Positions 8,372 to 19,569 of a stretch of DNA of 64,000 nt are shown piece by piece. Under the pieces are notes generated by a model. That model worked only from the letters and a program-made list of their open reading frames with translations, was not told the DNA's origin and made no database searches. Position 1 is the stretch's first letter, and each line of letters opens with the position of its first letter. This DNA is from Nannocystis pusilla. GTDB taxonomy: Bacteria; Myxococcota_A; Polyangia; Nannocystales; Nannocystaceae. The translations under genes were made by a program, and so were the position numbers. The DNA is taken from NCBI RefSeq assembly GCF_026626665.1, contig NZ_JAPNKE010000002.1:6053168-6117167 (forward strand), given 5' to 3'.

Positions 8372-9813
8372 TCACTGCACCGTGCGCACGCAGCGGGCCG
8401 CCAGGGCCGTCTCGCCGCCGACCATCAGCTCGCGCCACGGCGCGTCGGGGGCCGGCGGCGTCGTGTCGTCGATCTGGACCGCCGCCCCGTCTTCGGCCCA
8501 GAACGGCCCCGGACCGCGGAACACGTCCGTCAGTTGCTGGATCTCCAGCAGCGTCGGCAGGCGGAACCCCGTCAGCGCCTCGCTCCCGTACGGCACGCGC
8601 AGCGCGGCGCAGAAGCGGCGGGCCTCCTCCTGGTTGACCGCCTCGACCACCCCGCCGAACAGCTCGAGCGTGCCCTCGGAGCGGACGATCGGGATCGGCG
8701 CCACCGAGGCCGGCACCTGCAGCGGCTTGTCCTCGGCGCGCAGGTCGGCGGCGCAGCGGAAGCCGAGGCGGGTGTCGGCGCCGACGACGTCCCAGCCCTC
8801 GAGCTCGACGCCCGGGAACTTCGGCGGACGGGACTCGCGGGCGGCGCGGCGCTGGCCGACGCTGCCGTACTTGTACACGTGGCGGACCGGCTCGCCCGCG
8901 GGCGGCTTGCAGGCCGCGTCTTCGCCGCAGAACGCCGACTGTTCGAAGATCCCGCGGGCCACCGCGAGCGGCCCGTCGGCGGCGCGGAACGCCTCGCCGA
9001 CGAACGGGCGCAGCGCCGCGTCGGCGTCGTACGTGTCCGCGACCCACTCGAGCCCGTCGCTGCCCAGCCCGCGCACGCCGAAGTACGAGCTGTCCAGGCG
9101 GACATGTCCTGCGGGATAGAGGCCCTGCGGGATGTCGTCCTTGATCTGGTTGCCCCACGGGTACACGCGGGCGTCGGGGCCGCGGGCCGCGTACTCCCAC
9201 TCGGCCTCGCTGGGCAGGCGGGCCCCGGCGTGGCGGCAGTACGCCGCGGCCTGCTGGTGGGTGACGCAGGTCTGCGGCAGCGAGGCGACGACCTCCGGCG
9301 CGAGGTCCTTCGTCGGGTCGGCCTGGCCTTCGGGACAGGTCGCGGCCGCGCAGGCGCCGGCGGTCACGCACGCCGCGTAGGCCCCGCGGGTGACCTCGTG
9401 CAGGTCGATCCAGAAGCTGCGCACCGCCTCGTGGCGCGGCGGGTTGCCCGACCAGCGGACCGCCGGCAGCTCGCGCGACGGCGACGAGTCGAAGTGGTCG
9501 GGCACGTTGCCCATCACGAACACGCCGCCGGGGATCTGGACCCGCTGCACGTGCTCGGTCTCCCACAGCCCGATCGGCACGCACTCGCCGTGGATGTCGC
9601 GCCGCTGCCGCGCCCGCACTCCGGCATCTCCTTGTCCTGCTTGGCCTTCTCGGCCTCGGACAGCTCGGTCACCTTCTTCAGCTCCGCCAGCGGCCGGGCC
9701 TCGCCGACGGCCACCGGCGCGGGCGGCGGGGCGTCGAGCGCGGCGAAGCGGCGGCTCGTGGCCTCACAGGCGGCCAGACACAGGGGGACGACGAGGAGCG
9801 CGCGGGACATCAT
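8372..9813 (-). CDS. FGE/SUMF1-domain lipoprotein, frameshifted
   Basis: Two frames together give one protein of about 480 aa. The N-terminus (MMSRALLVVPLCLAAC) is a signal peptide with a lipobox, followed by a Pro/Ala linker. The formylglycine-generating-enzyme-type domain follows: IPGGVFVMGN, FWIDLHEVTRGAYAACV, LPSEAEWEYAARG, YPWGN, and a late LGFRCAAD. The frames join near 9612, where one base is missing in a GC-rich run. The paired active-site Cys of true FGE is not evident, so this is probably a non-catalytic or sugar-binding-like FGE-sulfatase relative. Its ATG overlaps the TGA of the symporter gene, so the two are translationally coupled. Two dispersed palindrome copies lie in the coding sequence (9105, 9324). 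Confidence 0.75.
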
Positions 9814-11296
9814 GGGCTGCGGAACTCGAAGCGTTGCAGGTGGGACTGTGCCATGGGCGGGGTCGTCAGCGACAGCACGAACATCGCGACCGCGTTGAGC
9901 ACCAGCCCGACCGCGCCGATCTGCAGGTCGAGCGGGTTACACCACGCGTACAGCCCCGGCGCCAGGATCTTGGCCAGGAACAGCGCGAACGCGACCCCGA
10001 GGCCGACGAACAGGCCGGCCTCGGCGGCCACGCGGTTGGCCCGCCGCCAGTACAGGCCGAAGATCACCGGCGGCAGGAACTGCACCGGCACCGCGTAGGC
10101 CAGCAGCAGCAGGTCGACGATCGACACCTTGCTGGCGACGACCAGCATCCCCAGGCCGAGCGCGAACAGCACGACCACGCCCATCCGCATCAGCCGCGTC
10201 TGCGCCTGCTCCGACAGCGGCAGGCCGAGCCCGGACACCAGCACGTCGCGGACGAAGATCGACGCGCCGCCGTGCAGCAGCGAGTCGCCGGTCGACATCG
10301 ACGCCGCCAGCACCGCGGTGCAGAACGCCGCGAACACCCACGGCCCGCCGACCTCCGGCCGGCCGACGAGCCACAGCAGCACGCCCTCGTCGCGCGGCGC
10401 CCGGGCAGCAGCAGCGCCGCGTAGCCGAGGAACAGCAGCGGGATCAGGAACACGAGGAAGCTCGGGTAGGTCACCGCCGAGTACTGCACCGCCCGCGCGC
10501 TGCGGGCCGTGAAGCACTTCATGAACACCTGCGGCCACATCGCGAAGCCGAGCGTCGACATCACGATCTCGGCCGTGTACTGGAACGACGACGTCCCCGG
10601 CGCCGGCCCGGGCAGCGTCAGGTACTCCGGGCGCTCGGCGATCACGCGGTCGAACATCGGCGCGATCCCGCCGAACAGCTGGCCCGGGATCGCCAGGCCG
10701 AGCCACCACACCACCGTCAGCATGGCCACGCCCTGCAGCACATTGGTCCAGCCGACCCCGCGCATGCCGCCGAACATCACGTACACGGCCACCACCGCGT
10801 AGACCACCGCCGCGCCGACGAGCGGCGACCAGCCGAGCGCGTGGTGCATGACGATGCCCGCGCCCTTGAACTGGATCGCCAGGTACGGGATGAACGCCAG
10901 CAGCGACGCCGCGCCCATCACCGTGGTGATCCTGCGGCTGTCGTAGCGGGCCCCGATCAGCTCCGCCTGCGTCACCAGGCCGAGGCGGGCGCCCATGCGG
11001 CGCACGCGGGCCCCGAAGTAGAACACCGGCACGAACGCCGCGGCCCCGTAGGCCAGCATGTAGAACGCGTCGGAGCCCTTGCTGACGACCCGCTGCGGCG
11101 TCCCGAGCAGCGCGTAGGCGCTGAAGATCATCGCGCCCATGACGAAGTACATCAGCACCGGGCCGAACGAGCGCTCGCCGGTGACGAAGTCGTCGGCGCC
11201 GCCCGAGCCGCGCCGGCCGGCGTACAGGCCGACCGCCAGCGAGGCGGCCAGGTAGGCGAACACCGCGTACGGCGCGACCGCGCCCATCTCAGCCAC
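9810..11296 (-). CDS. Sodium:solute symporter, frameshifted
   Basis: An integral membrane transporter of the SSS family (Na+-coupled uptake of small solutes such as pantothenate, proline or acetate). The first about 300 residues (GTG at 11296, or ATG at 11287) carry many hydrophobic helices and family-like segments such as FVTGERSFGPVLMYFVMGA and GMRGVGWTNVLQG. The C-terminal helices (SMSTGDSLLHGGASIFVRD, then LLLLAYAVPVQFLPPVIFGLYWRR) are in another frame. One base is missing near 10402 between LLLPG and APRDEG. The combined length, about 495 aa, is normal. The small DUF3311 gene directly upstream is a frequent partner of this subfamily, and the downstream lipoprotein gene overlaps its stop codon. 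Substrate unknown. Confidence 0.85.
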
Positions 11297-11516
11297 GGGG
11301 TTCGTCCTCGGCCTCGACGGCGTCGACGGCCCGGCTCAGGTACAGCCCCACCAGCACCGCCGTGTTGGCGAGGATGACGAGCAGCACGTACGTCAGCGAC
11401 CACGGCACGCCGAGCACGCGCGGCTCGATGTGGTCGCCCAGCAGCGGGTAGAGCGGCCACACCAGCATCGCCGTCGAGGCGACGAAGTACAGCGGCGACA
11501 GGCGAACCCAGCGCAT
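11289..11516 (-). CDS. DUF3311-like small membrane protein
   Basis: A 75-aa protein with two hydrophobic helices and the central EPRVLGVPWSLTYVLLV pattern typical of the DUF3311 proteins encoded beside SSS symporters. The ATG at 11514-11516 was preferred to an upstream start because the extra 12 residues add nothing typical. Its TGA overlaps the symporter GTG region, indicating coupled translation. It is probably an accessory subunit of the symporter; this is inferred from gene pairing. Confidence 0.7.
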   Translation of the reverse strand: MRWVRLSPLYFVASTAMLVWPLYPLLGDHIEPRVLGVPWSLTYVLLVILANTAVLVGLYLSRAVDAVEAEDEPRG

Positions 11517-11596
11517 GGCTCTCACTGATACGAGAAAATTCGCGCCGTTCACAGGCCCTTCCGGGGCTGCGCGGCCGGCGGTACACTCGCGGGCGC

Positions 11597-12070
11597 ATGA
11601 GTCGCAGCACCCAGCTCGCCGTCGGCGAAGTCGCCCCCGACTTCAGCCTGCAGGACCAGGACGGCCGCACCGTCGCCCTCGCCGATCTCCTCAAGGAGCG
11701 CTGCGTGGTCCTCTACTTCTATCCGAAGGACGACACGCCCGGCTGCACCGTCGAGGCCTGCAGCTTCCGCGACAGCTACACCGTGTTCGCCGACGCCGGC
11801 GCCGAGGTCGTGGGCATCAGCAGCGACGGCGTCGAGGCGCACAAGGCCTTCGCGGCCAAGCACAACCTGCCGTTTCGCCTGCTCAGCGATCGCGGCGGGG
11901 CGGTGCGGGCCAACTACGGCGTGAAGAAGACGCTCGGCCTCATCGACGGCCGCGTCACCTTCATCATCGACCGCGGCGGCGTGGTGCGGCACGTGTTCTC
12001 GTCGCAGGTCCGGCCCAAGAAGCACGTGGCCGAGGCCCTCGAGATCGTGCGTAGTCTCGCATCCGCTTGA
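11597..12070 (+). CDS. bcp: Peroxiredoxin, PrxQ/BCP type
   Basis: A 157-aa thiol peroxidase that reduces H2O2 and organic peroxides in the cytoplasm using thioredoxin. The fold and motifs are complete: GEVAPDF near residue 10, YFYPKDDTPGCTVEAC with the peroxidatic Cys50, and resolving Cys55 five residues later (the alpha-2 type of PrxQ). FIID and the C-terminal helix follow. It is divergent from the DUF3311/symporter operon with an 80-base gap that must hold both promoters. No signal peptide is present. Confidence 0.92.
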   Translation: MSRSTQLAVGEVAPDFSLQDQDGRTVALADLLKERCVVLYFYPKDDTPGCTVEACSFRDSYTVFADAGAEVVGISSDGVEAHKAFAAKHNLPFRLLSDRGGAVRANYGVKKTLGLIDGRVTFIIDRGGVVRHVFSSQVRPKKHVAEALEIVRSLASA

Positions 12071-12326
12071 GCTCGGTGAGCATGCTCCACTCGGGTCGGT
12101 GTCTTTTGCCCCCACCCCCTGGGGCCCCCCTGGCGAACCGGGGAAGGTAGGCTGTACGGGGTGTAGGGGTGGCCTGGAACGATGTCCGGCCATCCCTCAA
12201 CAAACCTTCAGTGTGATGCATGCCCGCAGGGCGCCGGTGGCACCGTCCCCCAAGACGGACCATGGTTGACCGAACGTCGAGCGCGGCGCCCGCAGCCCAG
12301 CGCGGCTCGACGCAGGAGACACAGCC

Positions 12327-12725
12327 ATGAGCCTCTTTGCCAACATCGAACACCTGGCGGCCGCCCCGGGCGTCGTCGCCGTCACGATCGACTCACCCAA
12401 CCACCCTCGGGGATTCCGCGGCGTCGACAGCTGGTCGCCCGTCCTGGACGCCTCGCTGCAGCTGTTCGGCCAGACCGGGGAGGACACCATCCGCCTCGTC
12501 ATCGGCCAGCACACGGTCATCATCCAGAAGGAGCACGGCGACACGGTCGCCGTCGTGTTGCCCACCGGGCACGCGATCGCCAAGTCGCTCCGGCGGATGA
12601 TCCGCCGCCTCGCGAAGAAGGAGCGCGGTCCGGTCACGACCGCGCGAGCGCCGCAGGCGCCGACCGAGCAGCCCTCGGCCGGCACTTCCGAGCCCTCGCC
12701 GCTCGATCGACCGGAGGCTGCCTGA
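12327..12725 (+). CDS. Roadblock/LC7-like small protein
   Basis: A 132-aa cytoplasmic protein. The first about 95 residues have the alternating helix/strand pattern of a roadblock domain (GVVAVTIDSP, a helix, DTIRLVIGQHTVIIQ, DTVAVVLPTGHAIAKSLRRMIRRL), the fold of MglB and of GTPase partners in myxobacteria. The last about 35 residues are a Pro/Ala/Glu tail. AGGAG at 12314-12318 sets the start. It stands alone, with about 250 bases empty on each side, and no GTPase gene is adjacent. The family call rests on pattern only and is moderate. Confidence 0.5.
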   Translation: MSLFANIEHLAAAPGVVAVTIDSPNHPRGFRGVDSWSPVLDASLQLFGQTGEDTIRLVIGQHTVIIQKEHGDTVAVVLPTGHAIAKSLRRMIRRLAKKERGPVTTARAPQAPTEQPSAGTSEPSPLDRPEAA

Positions 12726-12997
12726 CAGAGGCCCTCTGGGCCTTCTGGACCCCACCGCGCGGGCCTTTTGGCGCGCGCCTCCGCTCGGAGTGCGTGATGG
12801 GCGCACCTGGAACGAGTCGCCCTCCGAGCGGCGATCACGTCTGACGTGTCTCTTTCGACAGGTCGCGTGACCTGTCCTCAAGCACCACCGGACGCTCCCT
12901 GGCCGTCTGGACCCCGAGCCCATCGGGCCAACACACCCTCCCGACGCGGCGCAGCCCACGACCTCGTGGCCTGCGCCGCGCTGCTATCATCCGGCGC

Positions 12998-14197
12998 GTG
13001 CGACTCGCCGTGCTCGCCCTCGCCGTGCTCGTGTGCGCCTGCGGTGCGCACGACGACGCCCCGCCGATCGAGGTCAAGCCGGACCCGAGCTTGACGCTGC
13101 CGCCGATCGCCCGCGACCGCGACCCGACCACGCGCCCGCCCGGCACCGACCCGGCCGACGCGATGACGCTGCACTTTATCGACATCGGCCAGGGCGACGC
13201 GACCCTGCTCGAGTTCCCGTGCGGCGCGGCGCTGATCGACACCGGCGGCGAGAAGAACGAGCTCTACGACGGCGAGGCCGCGCTCTACGCCTACCTCGAC
13301 GCCTTCTTCGCCCGCCGCGCCGATCTCAATCGCACCCTCGACCTGCTGCTCATCACCCACCCGCACATCGACCACAACCGCGGCGCCCTCGGCGTGCTGG
13401 GGCGCTACACCGTCAAGAACGTGGTCGACAACGGCGCCGACGCCCCGCACAGCCACAACGACGGCACCGAGGACCCGGGCGCGACCCAGCAGATGGCCGT
13501 GCACGCGTGGCTGCGCGACCACCCCGACAAGAACGTGCAGTACCTCGCCATCGGCGCCGGCGACGTGCCCGCCGAGGGCCTCCACAATCCGATCGTCGAC
13601 TCGATCGGCAGCTGCGCCCGCGCGCCCACCGACCCCAAGCTGACCGCCCTGTGGGGCACCGTCACCCACGACGTCGACACCTACGGGGACAACCCCAACA
13701 ACCACAGCGTGGTCGTCCGCGTCGACTACGGCGAGGCCTCGGCGCTGTTCACCGGCGACCTCGAGCTCATCGGCCTCAGCCGGCTGGCCGACCGCTACGA
13801 GAAGCACCCGGAGCTGCTCGACGTCGACATCTACCAGGTCGGCCACCACGGCAGTAAGAACGCCACCATTCACTACCAGATGGCCCTGATGAGCCCGCGC
13901 GTGGCCGTGATCTCGATGGGCCCGTACGAGCGGAACATCCCCTGGACCGCCCGCAAGTACGGCCACCCGCACATCGTCGCGCTGGAGCACCTCGTGCATC
14001 CGGAGTACGGCGTCCGCGGCCGCCGCGCCCCCACGCAGGCGATGGTCGGCTTCCGCGGCGCCTATCAAGACAAGGTCACCGAGATCTTCCAGCGCCGCAC
14101 GATCGACCGCGCGATCTACGGGACCGGCTGGGACGGAACCGTGGTGATCGCGGCCCACGCCAACGGCTGGCTCGACGTCAAAACGCTCGGCCGCTGA
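12998..14197 (+). CDS. ComEC/Rec2-like metallo-beta-lactamase lipoprotein
   Basis: A 399-aa exported hydrolase. It starts at GTG 12998 with a short signal peptide and a Cys-containing lipobox (LVCAC, residues 11-15). The MBL fold is clear: LHFIDIGQGDATLL as in ComEC C-terminal domains, LIDTGG, the metal motif THPHIDHNRGALG near residue 120, NNHSVVVRVDYGEASALFTGDLE and YQVGHHGSKNAT. Family members cleave phosphodiester or similar bonds outside the cytoplasm. The substrate here is unknown, and nuclease activity is only a possibility. A second copy of its last codons follows the stop. Confidence 0.85.
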   Translation: MRLAVLALAVLVCACGAHDDAPPIEVKPDPSLTLPPIARDRDPTTRPPGTDPADAMTLHFIDIGQGDATLLEFPCGAALIDTGGEKNELYDGEAALYAYLDAFFARRADLNRTLDLLLITHPHIDHNRGALGVLGRYTVKNVVDNGADAPHSHNDGTEDPGATQQMAVHAWLRDHPDKNVQYLAIGAGDVPAEGLHNPIVDSIGSCARAPTDPKLTALWGTVTHDVDTYGDNPNNHSVVVRVDYGEASALFTGDLELIGLSRLADRYEKHPELLDVDIYQVGHHGSKNATIHYQMALMSPRVAVISMGPYERNIPWTARKYGHPHIVALEHLVHPEYGVRGRRAPTQAMVGFRGAYQDKVTEIFQRRTIDRAIYGTGWDGTVVIAAHANGWLDVKTLGR

Positions 14198-14286
14198 CCG
14201 CGGCAGGGTCGGGACCCCGCTGGTCGCCCCCGACGCCGACGGCTGGCTCGACGTCAAAACCCTCTGTCGCTGACCGCGCCGGGGTC
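14163..14286 (+). repeat. Direct duplication of the MBL gene tail
   Basis: The final part of the MBL lipoprotein gene plus its trailer (14163-14210) is repeated 76 bases further on (14239-14286). GGCTGGCTCGACGTCAAAAC is identical in both and a TGACCGCG trailer follows each. The second copy would encode DGWLDVKTLCR and a stop, so it is a gene-end remnant left by tandem duplication or recombination. Confidence 0.7.
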
Positions 14287-14411
14287 ATCACCCGGGCTTT
14301 CGGATCGCCGCTCCCCGTCGGCCTATGCCGCAGACCACACGCGGGCGGACGCTCGCCGGCCGCGCCGACGCGCCTTGCCGCCCGCCGGTCCGCTCGCGCA
14401 TAGTCCCCCGC

Positions 14412-14612
<201 letters not shown>

Positions 14613-14645
14613 GCGGCTGCGCCTGAGGACATGCCTCCCGGCGCA

Positions 14646-14659
14646 TGTCCCGAAGGACA
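14646..14659. repeat. Dispersed palindrome, perfect (loop CGAA)
   Basis: TGTCC-CGAA-GGACA, 34 bases after the SEC-C gene stop, next to a second inverted pair (GGACATGC...GCATGTCC at 14628-14650). No T tract follows. Confidence 0.8.
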
Positions 14660-14744
14660 CGTCCTCGCCGGCCGCCCGCACCGCGCCGCGCTCGCTTCGC
14701 GCCAGGGTTTTGCCCCGCCCGCGGGCCGCTGCTCGCGGCCGGCG

Positions 14745-15030
14745 AGTACGGCGACGGACGCTCTCCCGTGGCGCGATGAAGGCGACGACATCGCCGCGGG
14801 CGCCCAGTACGGCGACGGACGACGCATCGGCCGTGCTCTCCAGCGGCGCGATGAAGGCGACGACATCGCCGCGGGCGGCCAGTACGGCGACGGACGACGC
14901 GTCGGCCGTGCTCTCCCGCGGCGCGATGAAGGCGACGACATCGCCGCGGGCGGCCAGTACGGCGACGGACGACGCGTCGGCCGTGCTCTCCCGCGGCGCG
15001 ATGAAGGCGACGACATCGCCGCGGGCGCCG
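14745..15030. repeat. 75-bp tandem repeat, four copies
   Basis: Four head-to-tail units begin at 14745 (short, 61 bp), 14806, 14881 and 14956. Each starts AGTACGGCGACGGACG and ends GACATCGCCGCGGGCG. The period of 75 is a multiple of three, so every frame shows a 25-residue repeat; on the minus strand it reads GDVVAFIAP and STADASSVAVL. No start, ribosome site or domain argues that it is expressed. Confidence 0.85.
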
Positions 15031-15094
15031 GATTCACCTGTCCGATCGGCCATCCGCTGCGTCGCCCGTCCGCCTCGCCGCAGACGGCTCGACC

Positions 15095-15660
15095 CGCGCC
15101 GCGCTCGCTCCGCGCCGGGCCTCCGCCGGGCCCGCTTCGACATGTCTCTCGTGACATGTCCGAACGACCAGAATCGGAAGCGCCGCGCTCGCTACGCTCC
15201 GCCACGGGCTGCCCGATCGCCCGGCCCCGCGCCGCGCTCGCGTCGCGCCGGCCTGCGCCGCGCTCGCTTCGACATGTCCCTCGTGACATGTCCCATCCGC
15301 CAGTACCCTGCGCCGCGCTCGCGTCGCGCCGGCATGCGCCGCGCTCGCTTCGACATGTCCCTCGTGACATGTCCCGTCCGCCAATGCTCCGCGCCGCGCT
15401 CGCGTCGCGCCCGGGCCTCGTCCGGCCGCACCGCGCCGCGCTCGCCTCGACCTGTCCCTCGTGACACGTCTTGTACAGAGCTACCGCTCGCACGCTCGCA
15501 TCGCGCCAAGAATTTAGCCGCCTCGCGCCGCGCTCGCCCGACCCGTCCTGCGGCAGCCATGCCCGCCGCCCCCTCATCCGCCCTCGCATCGCGCCCAGGC
15601 GCCCCGCGCCGAGTTCTCCGCCTCGCACCGCGACATGTCCCATCGGACATATCCCTGGAT
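15095..15660. repeat. Intergenic composite repeat (81-bp units, GCGCCGCGCTCGC, palindromes)
   Basis: This stretch has no supported gene. GCGCCGCGCTCGC recurs about nine times here (and once at about 14687), followed by TTCGACATGTCC or GTCGCGCC. The palindrome-rich block GACATGTCCCTCGTGACATG occurs at 15271 and 15352 (period 81) and in a variant at 15139. The right end carries a perfect TGTCC-CATC-GGACA at 15636. It lies between the SEC-C gene and the GGDEF gene, which read toward each other, so it may act as a two-sided transcription end. Confidence 0.75.
15636..15649. repeat. Dispersed palindrome, perfect (loop CATC)
   Basis: TGTCC-CATC-GGACA, about 28 bases beyond the stop of the GGDEF gene, at the edge of the composite repeat region. 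Confidence 0.8.
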
Positions 15661-15677
15661 GATTGATTAGAACGTCC

Positions 15678-17164
15678 TCAATCCAGCGGCTCGCCGTCGT
15701 CCGGCGGCTCGAACAGCATCGGCGCCTCGTCGCCCTCGATCACCGCCCGGCCCCGGCCGCCGCGCTTGGCGTCGATCAGCGCCGCCTCGGCCTCGGAGAA
15801 CAGCACCGACATCTCGTGGTTGTCGCGCGGCCACAGCGACCCGCCGGCGCTGAGCGAGACGCCCATGCCGAGGCCCAGCGTGCCGACGCGGCGGGCGATC
15901 GCCAGCACCTGCTCGTGGGTCGTGTCGGTCACCAGCACCGCGAACGCGTCGCCGGTGAGGCGGGCGACGATGTCGTGCGAGCGCAGCGTCGAGCGCAGCA
16001 TGACCCCGACCTGCTGCAGCAGCTCGTCGCCGGCCTTGTGCCCGCGGGCCAGGTTGACCCGCTGCAGGTGGTCGACGTCGAACAGCAGCAGCGCGCACTG
16101 CGAGCCGAGCCGCTGGGCCCGCGACTGCTCGTCGGCCATGCGCGTCTCGAACTCGCGGCGGTTGAACAGCCCCGTCAGCTCGTCGTGGCGGGCCAGCGTC
16201 TCCACGCTCTCGCGCAGCCGCAGGTTCTCCGACGCCAGCGCCGCGGTGTCGAGCAGGAAGCCGATGAACTCGCGCGCCTGCGGGTCGATCGGCGCGCGCC
16301 CGTACGGGTCGTCGGCGACCACGATCCCGAGCACCTTGTCGCGCAGGCGGAACGCCGCGACCAGGAACTCGCCCGGCGGCTCCAGGGCCGCCAGCGCCGG
16401 GTTCATCGGCCGCTCGCGGGAGAAGAGCAGCGGCCCGCTCGCCGCCAGCGCCTGCCCGATCTCGTCGCCCGGGTCGGTCGTCACGTCGACCGCGATCGTG
16501 CGCACGAATTCTCGTAGCGCGGCTCCGTCGTCTCGACCTCCGCGATCCGCTGCTCGAGCGACAGGCCCGACGTCGCCCGCGCCGCCTCGCCCGCGTCGGC
16601 CGGCCCGATCGCCGACTCTCCGACCAGCGCCCGCCCGTCCTCGTCGTACACGAACAGCGCCGCCCGGCTGAACCCCAGGGCCAGCCCCGAGGTCATCCCG
16701 ATCAGCAGGATCGTGCGCAGCCGGTCGATGCTGCCCGTCTCGAGCATCGCCCGGGTCAGCCGCCGCAGCGCCTCCTGCCGCGGCGACTCGCGCGCGAAGC
16801 GCTCGAGCGCCCCGGCGGCCTCGTCGGCCTCGAGCAGGCTCTGCGCGACCCGTCGGGCGAGCGCGGGGATCCCTTCGGCCAGCTCGGCTGTCCCGAGGAC
16901 CAGGTCCTTCATGCCATGGATGAAGCGCACCTTCGATCCGGCCGCGCTCATGCGGGCCCCGACCAGCCGCAACGACGCCCCGTGGCTCGCGAGCCGCAAC
17001 AGTTGCAGCGCCAGCGGAGGCGCGTCCTCGGCCGGCGCCTCGACCTCGAGCGCGAGCGGCACGGCCAGCCGCTCGAAGAGGGTCCGGAGATCGTGCGGCA
17101 CGTCGACCGCACGCACGGCCGTCGCCAGAGCCTCGGGGATCCCGCTGAACGCTGGGTCGGACAT
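15678..17164 (-). CDS. GAF-like plus degenerate GGDEF protein, frameshifted
   Basis: About 495 aa in two frames joined near 16510, where one base is missing. The N-terminus (MSDPAFSGIPEAL) is helical; the middle looks like one or two GAF-type sensory domains (GLALGFSRAALFVYDEDGRALVGESAIG; then LVAAFRLRDKVLGIVVADDPYGR). The C-terminus is a diguanylate-cyclase fold with DELTGLFNRREFE and FDVDHLQRVN, but the signature GGDEF is replaced by TGDAF. It is therefore probably not a c-di-GMP synthase and may be a receptor or scaffold. No membrane segment is present. Its 3' end points into the repeat region at 14.7-15.7 kb. Confidence 0.75.
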
Positions 17165-17283
17165 TGGCCCCGCGATGCTGGCAAAAGCCCCGCAGGCCAG
17201 CAACGGGCGCGGACGCGCATCTGCGCGCTTGAGCGGCTCGCGCGGCCACCGGCGCGGATTTGTCCGCGCCCGGCGCGGGCCGA

Positions 17284-18437
17284 TCACCCCGCGTGGCGCG
17301 CGCGCGCGAACGCTCGCAGGGCCTCGGGCGCCGAACCCGTGATCACCGCGTCCGCCACCAGCTCGCCGATCGCCGGCGCGAACTTGAAGCCGTGCCCCGA
17401 GAACCCGCCGGCCACCCACACGCGCCTGTCCCCGGGGACATGGTCGATCACGAAGTCGGTCGACGGCGTGCAGGTGTAGAGGCACACCGCCGCGTGGACG
17501 AACTCGCCCCGCCCCGCCGGCAGGTACTCGGCGAGGAACGCGTCGAGCGGCGCGAGATCGGCCGGGTGGATCGCGCGGTCGACCCGCTCGGGGTCGACCG
17601 GCGCCTCGGCCGCCCCGACCTCCGGCGGCGGCACGTGGCACGCCACCTTGAAGCCGGTCACCCCCTCGTGCCCGTACGGGAACCCGTACACGAAGCCCCC
17701 CGGCCCGAACGAGGCCCACACCGGCATCGCCGCCAGGCGCTCGAGCTCCCGCGGCTCGGGCCGCGTCCACGCCAGCACCCGCCGCAGCACCTTCAGCTTG
17801 CCCGGCATGAACCCCGGCAACAGCCCCGGCAGGTACGCCCCCGCCGTCACCACCACGTGGTCGGCCGGCAGCAGCGTCCCCTCCTCGAGCAGCACCCGCG
17901 GCCGCTCGCCGAGCGCGACCTCGCGGACGCGCACGCCCGTCCGCCAATCTGTCCCGAGGGACATGGCCTCTCGTTTTAGCGCTTCGAGACATGGCCCAAC
18001 GCGCAGGTACCCACCCGACGGTGTGAAGCAGGCCGTCCACCCGTCGGGCACCGCGATCGGGAAGCGCTCGCGGGCCGCGGCCGCGCCCATCAATTCGTGC
18101 TCGACCTCCGCCGACACGCAGGCCGCGATCGCGTCCTGGTAGTCGGGGTCGTCCTCCGGCCCGAACTCGACCATCCCGGTGCGCACCAGCAGCGCCTCGC
18201 CGGCCTTCTCGCCGAGCGCCTGCCACAGCGCGTCGGCGCGGCGGACCAGCGGCACGTAGCCTGCCCCTCGTGGTACGACTCGCGGATGATGCGGGTGTAG
18301 CCGGAGTGGCTGCCGAGCTCGTGCACGTGCGAGAAGCGCTCGAGCACCGTGACCTCGGCCCCGCGGGCGGCCAGCGCCCACGCGGTCGCCGAGCCCATCG
18401 TACCGCCGCCGACGACGATGACTTTCGGCCCGCGCAT
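17284..18437 (-). CDS. FAD-dependent oxidase, monomeric sarcosine oxidase family, frameshifted
   Basis: A flavoenzyme of the MSOX/SolA type, which oxidises N-methyl or other secondary amino acids and releases H2O2. The ATG at 18437 opens with KVIVVGGGTMGSATAWAL, the Rossmann dinucleotide site. After the IIRESYHEG segment one base is missing near 18263, and the rest reads in another frame. Near the end, AVCLYTCTPSTDFVIDHVP holds the Cys that binds FAD covalently in this family, followed by VAGGFSGHGFKFAPAIGE. Its gene starts 5 bases after the tryptophan dioxygenase stop, so the two form an operon. Two perfect dispersed palindromes lie in its coding sequence (17427, 17950). Substrate unknown. 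Confidence 0.85.
17427..17440. repeat. Dispersed palindrome, perfect (loop CCGG)
   Basis: TGTCC-CCGG-GGACA inside the FAD oxidase gene; it encodes the loop HVPGDRR just after the FAD-linking Cys region. Confidence 0.85.
17950..17963. repeat. Dispersed palindrome, perfect (loop CGAG)
   Basis: TGTCC-CGAG-GGACA inside the FAD oxidase gene; it encodes MSLGTDW between two secondary-structure elements. Confidence 0.85.
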
Positions 18438-18442
18438 CGCCT

Positions 18443-19557
<1,115 letters not shown>

Positions 19558-19569
19558 AGGCCGCGAAAG

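Noticed and set aside
14745..15030. CRISPR array
   Set aside because: Units are 75 bp and nearly identical throughout, without repeat-spacer alternation, and no cas gene is near. It is an ordinary tandem repeat.
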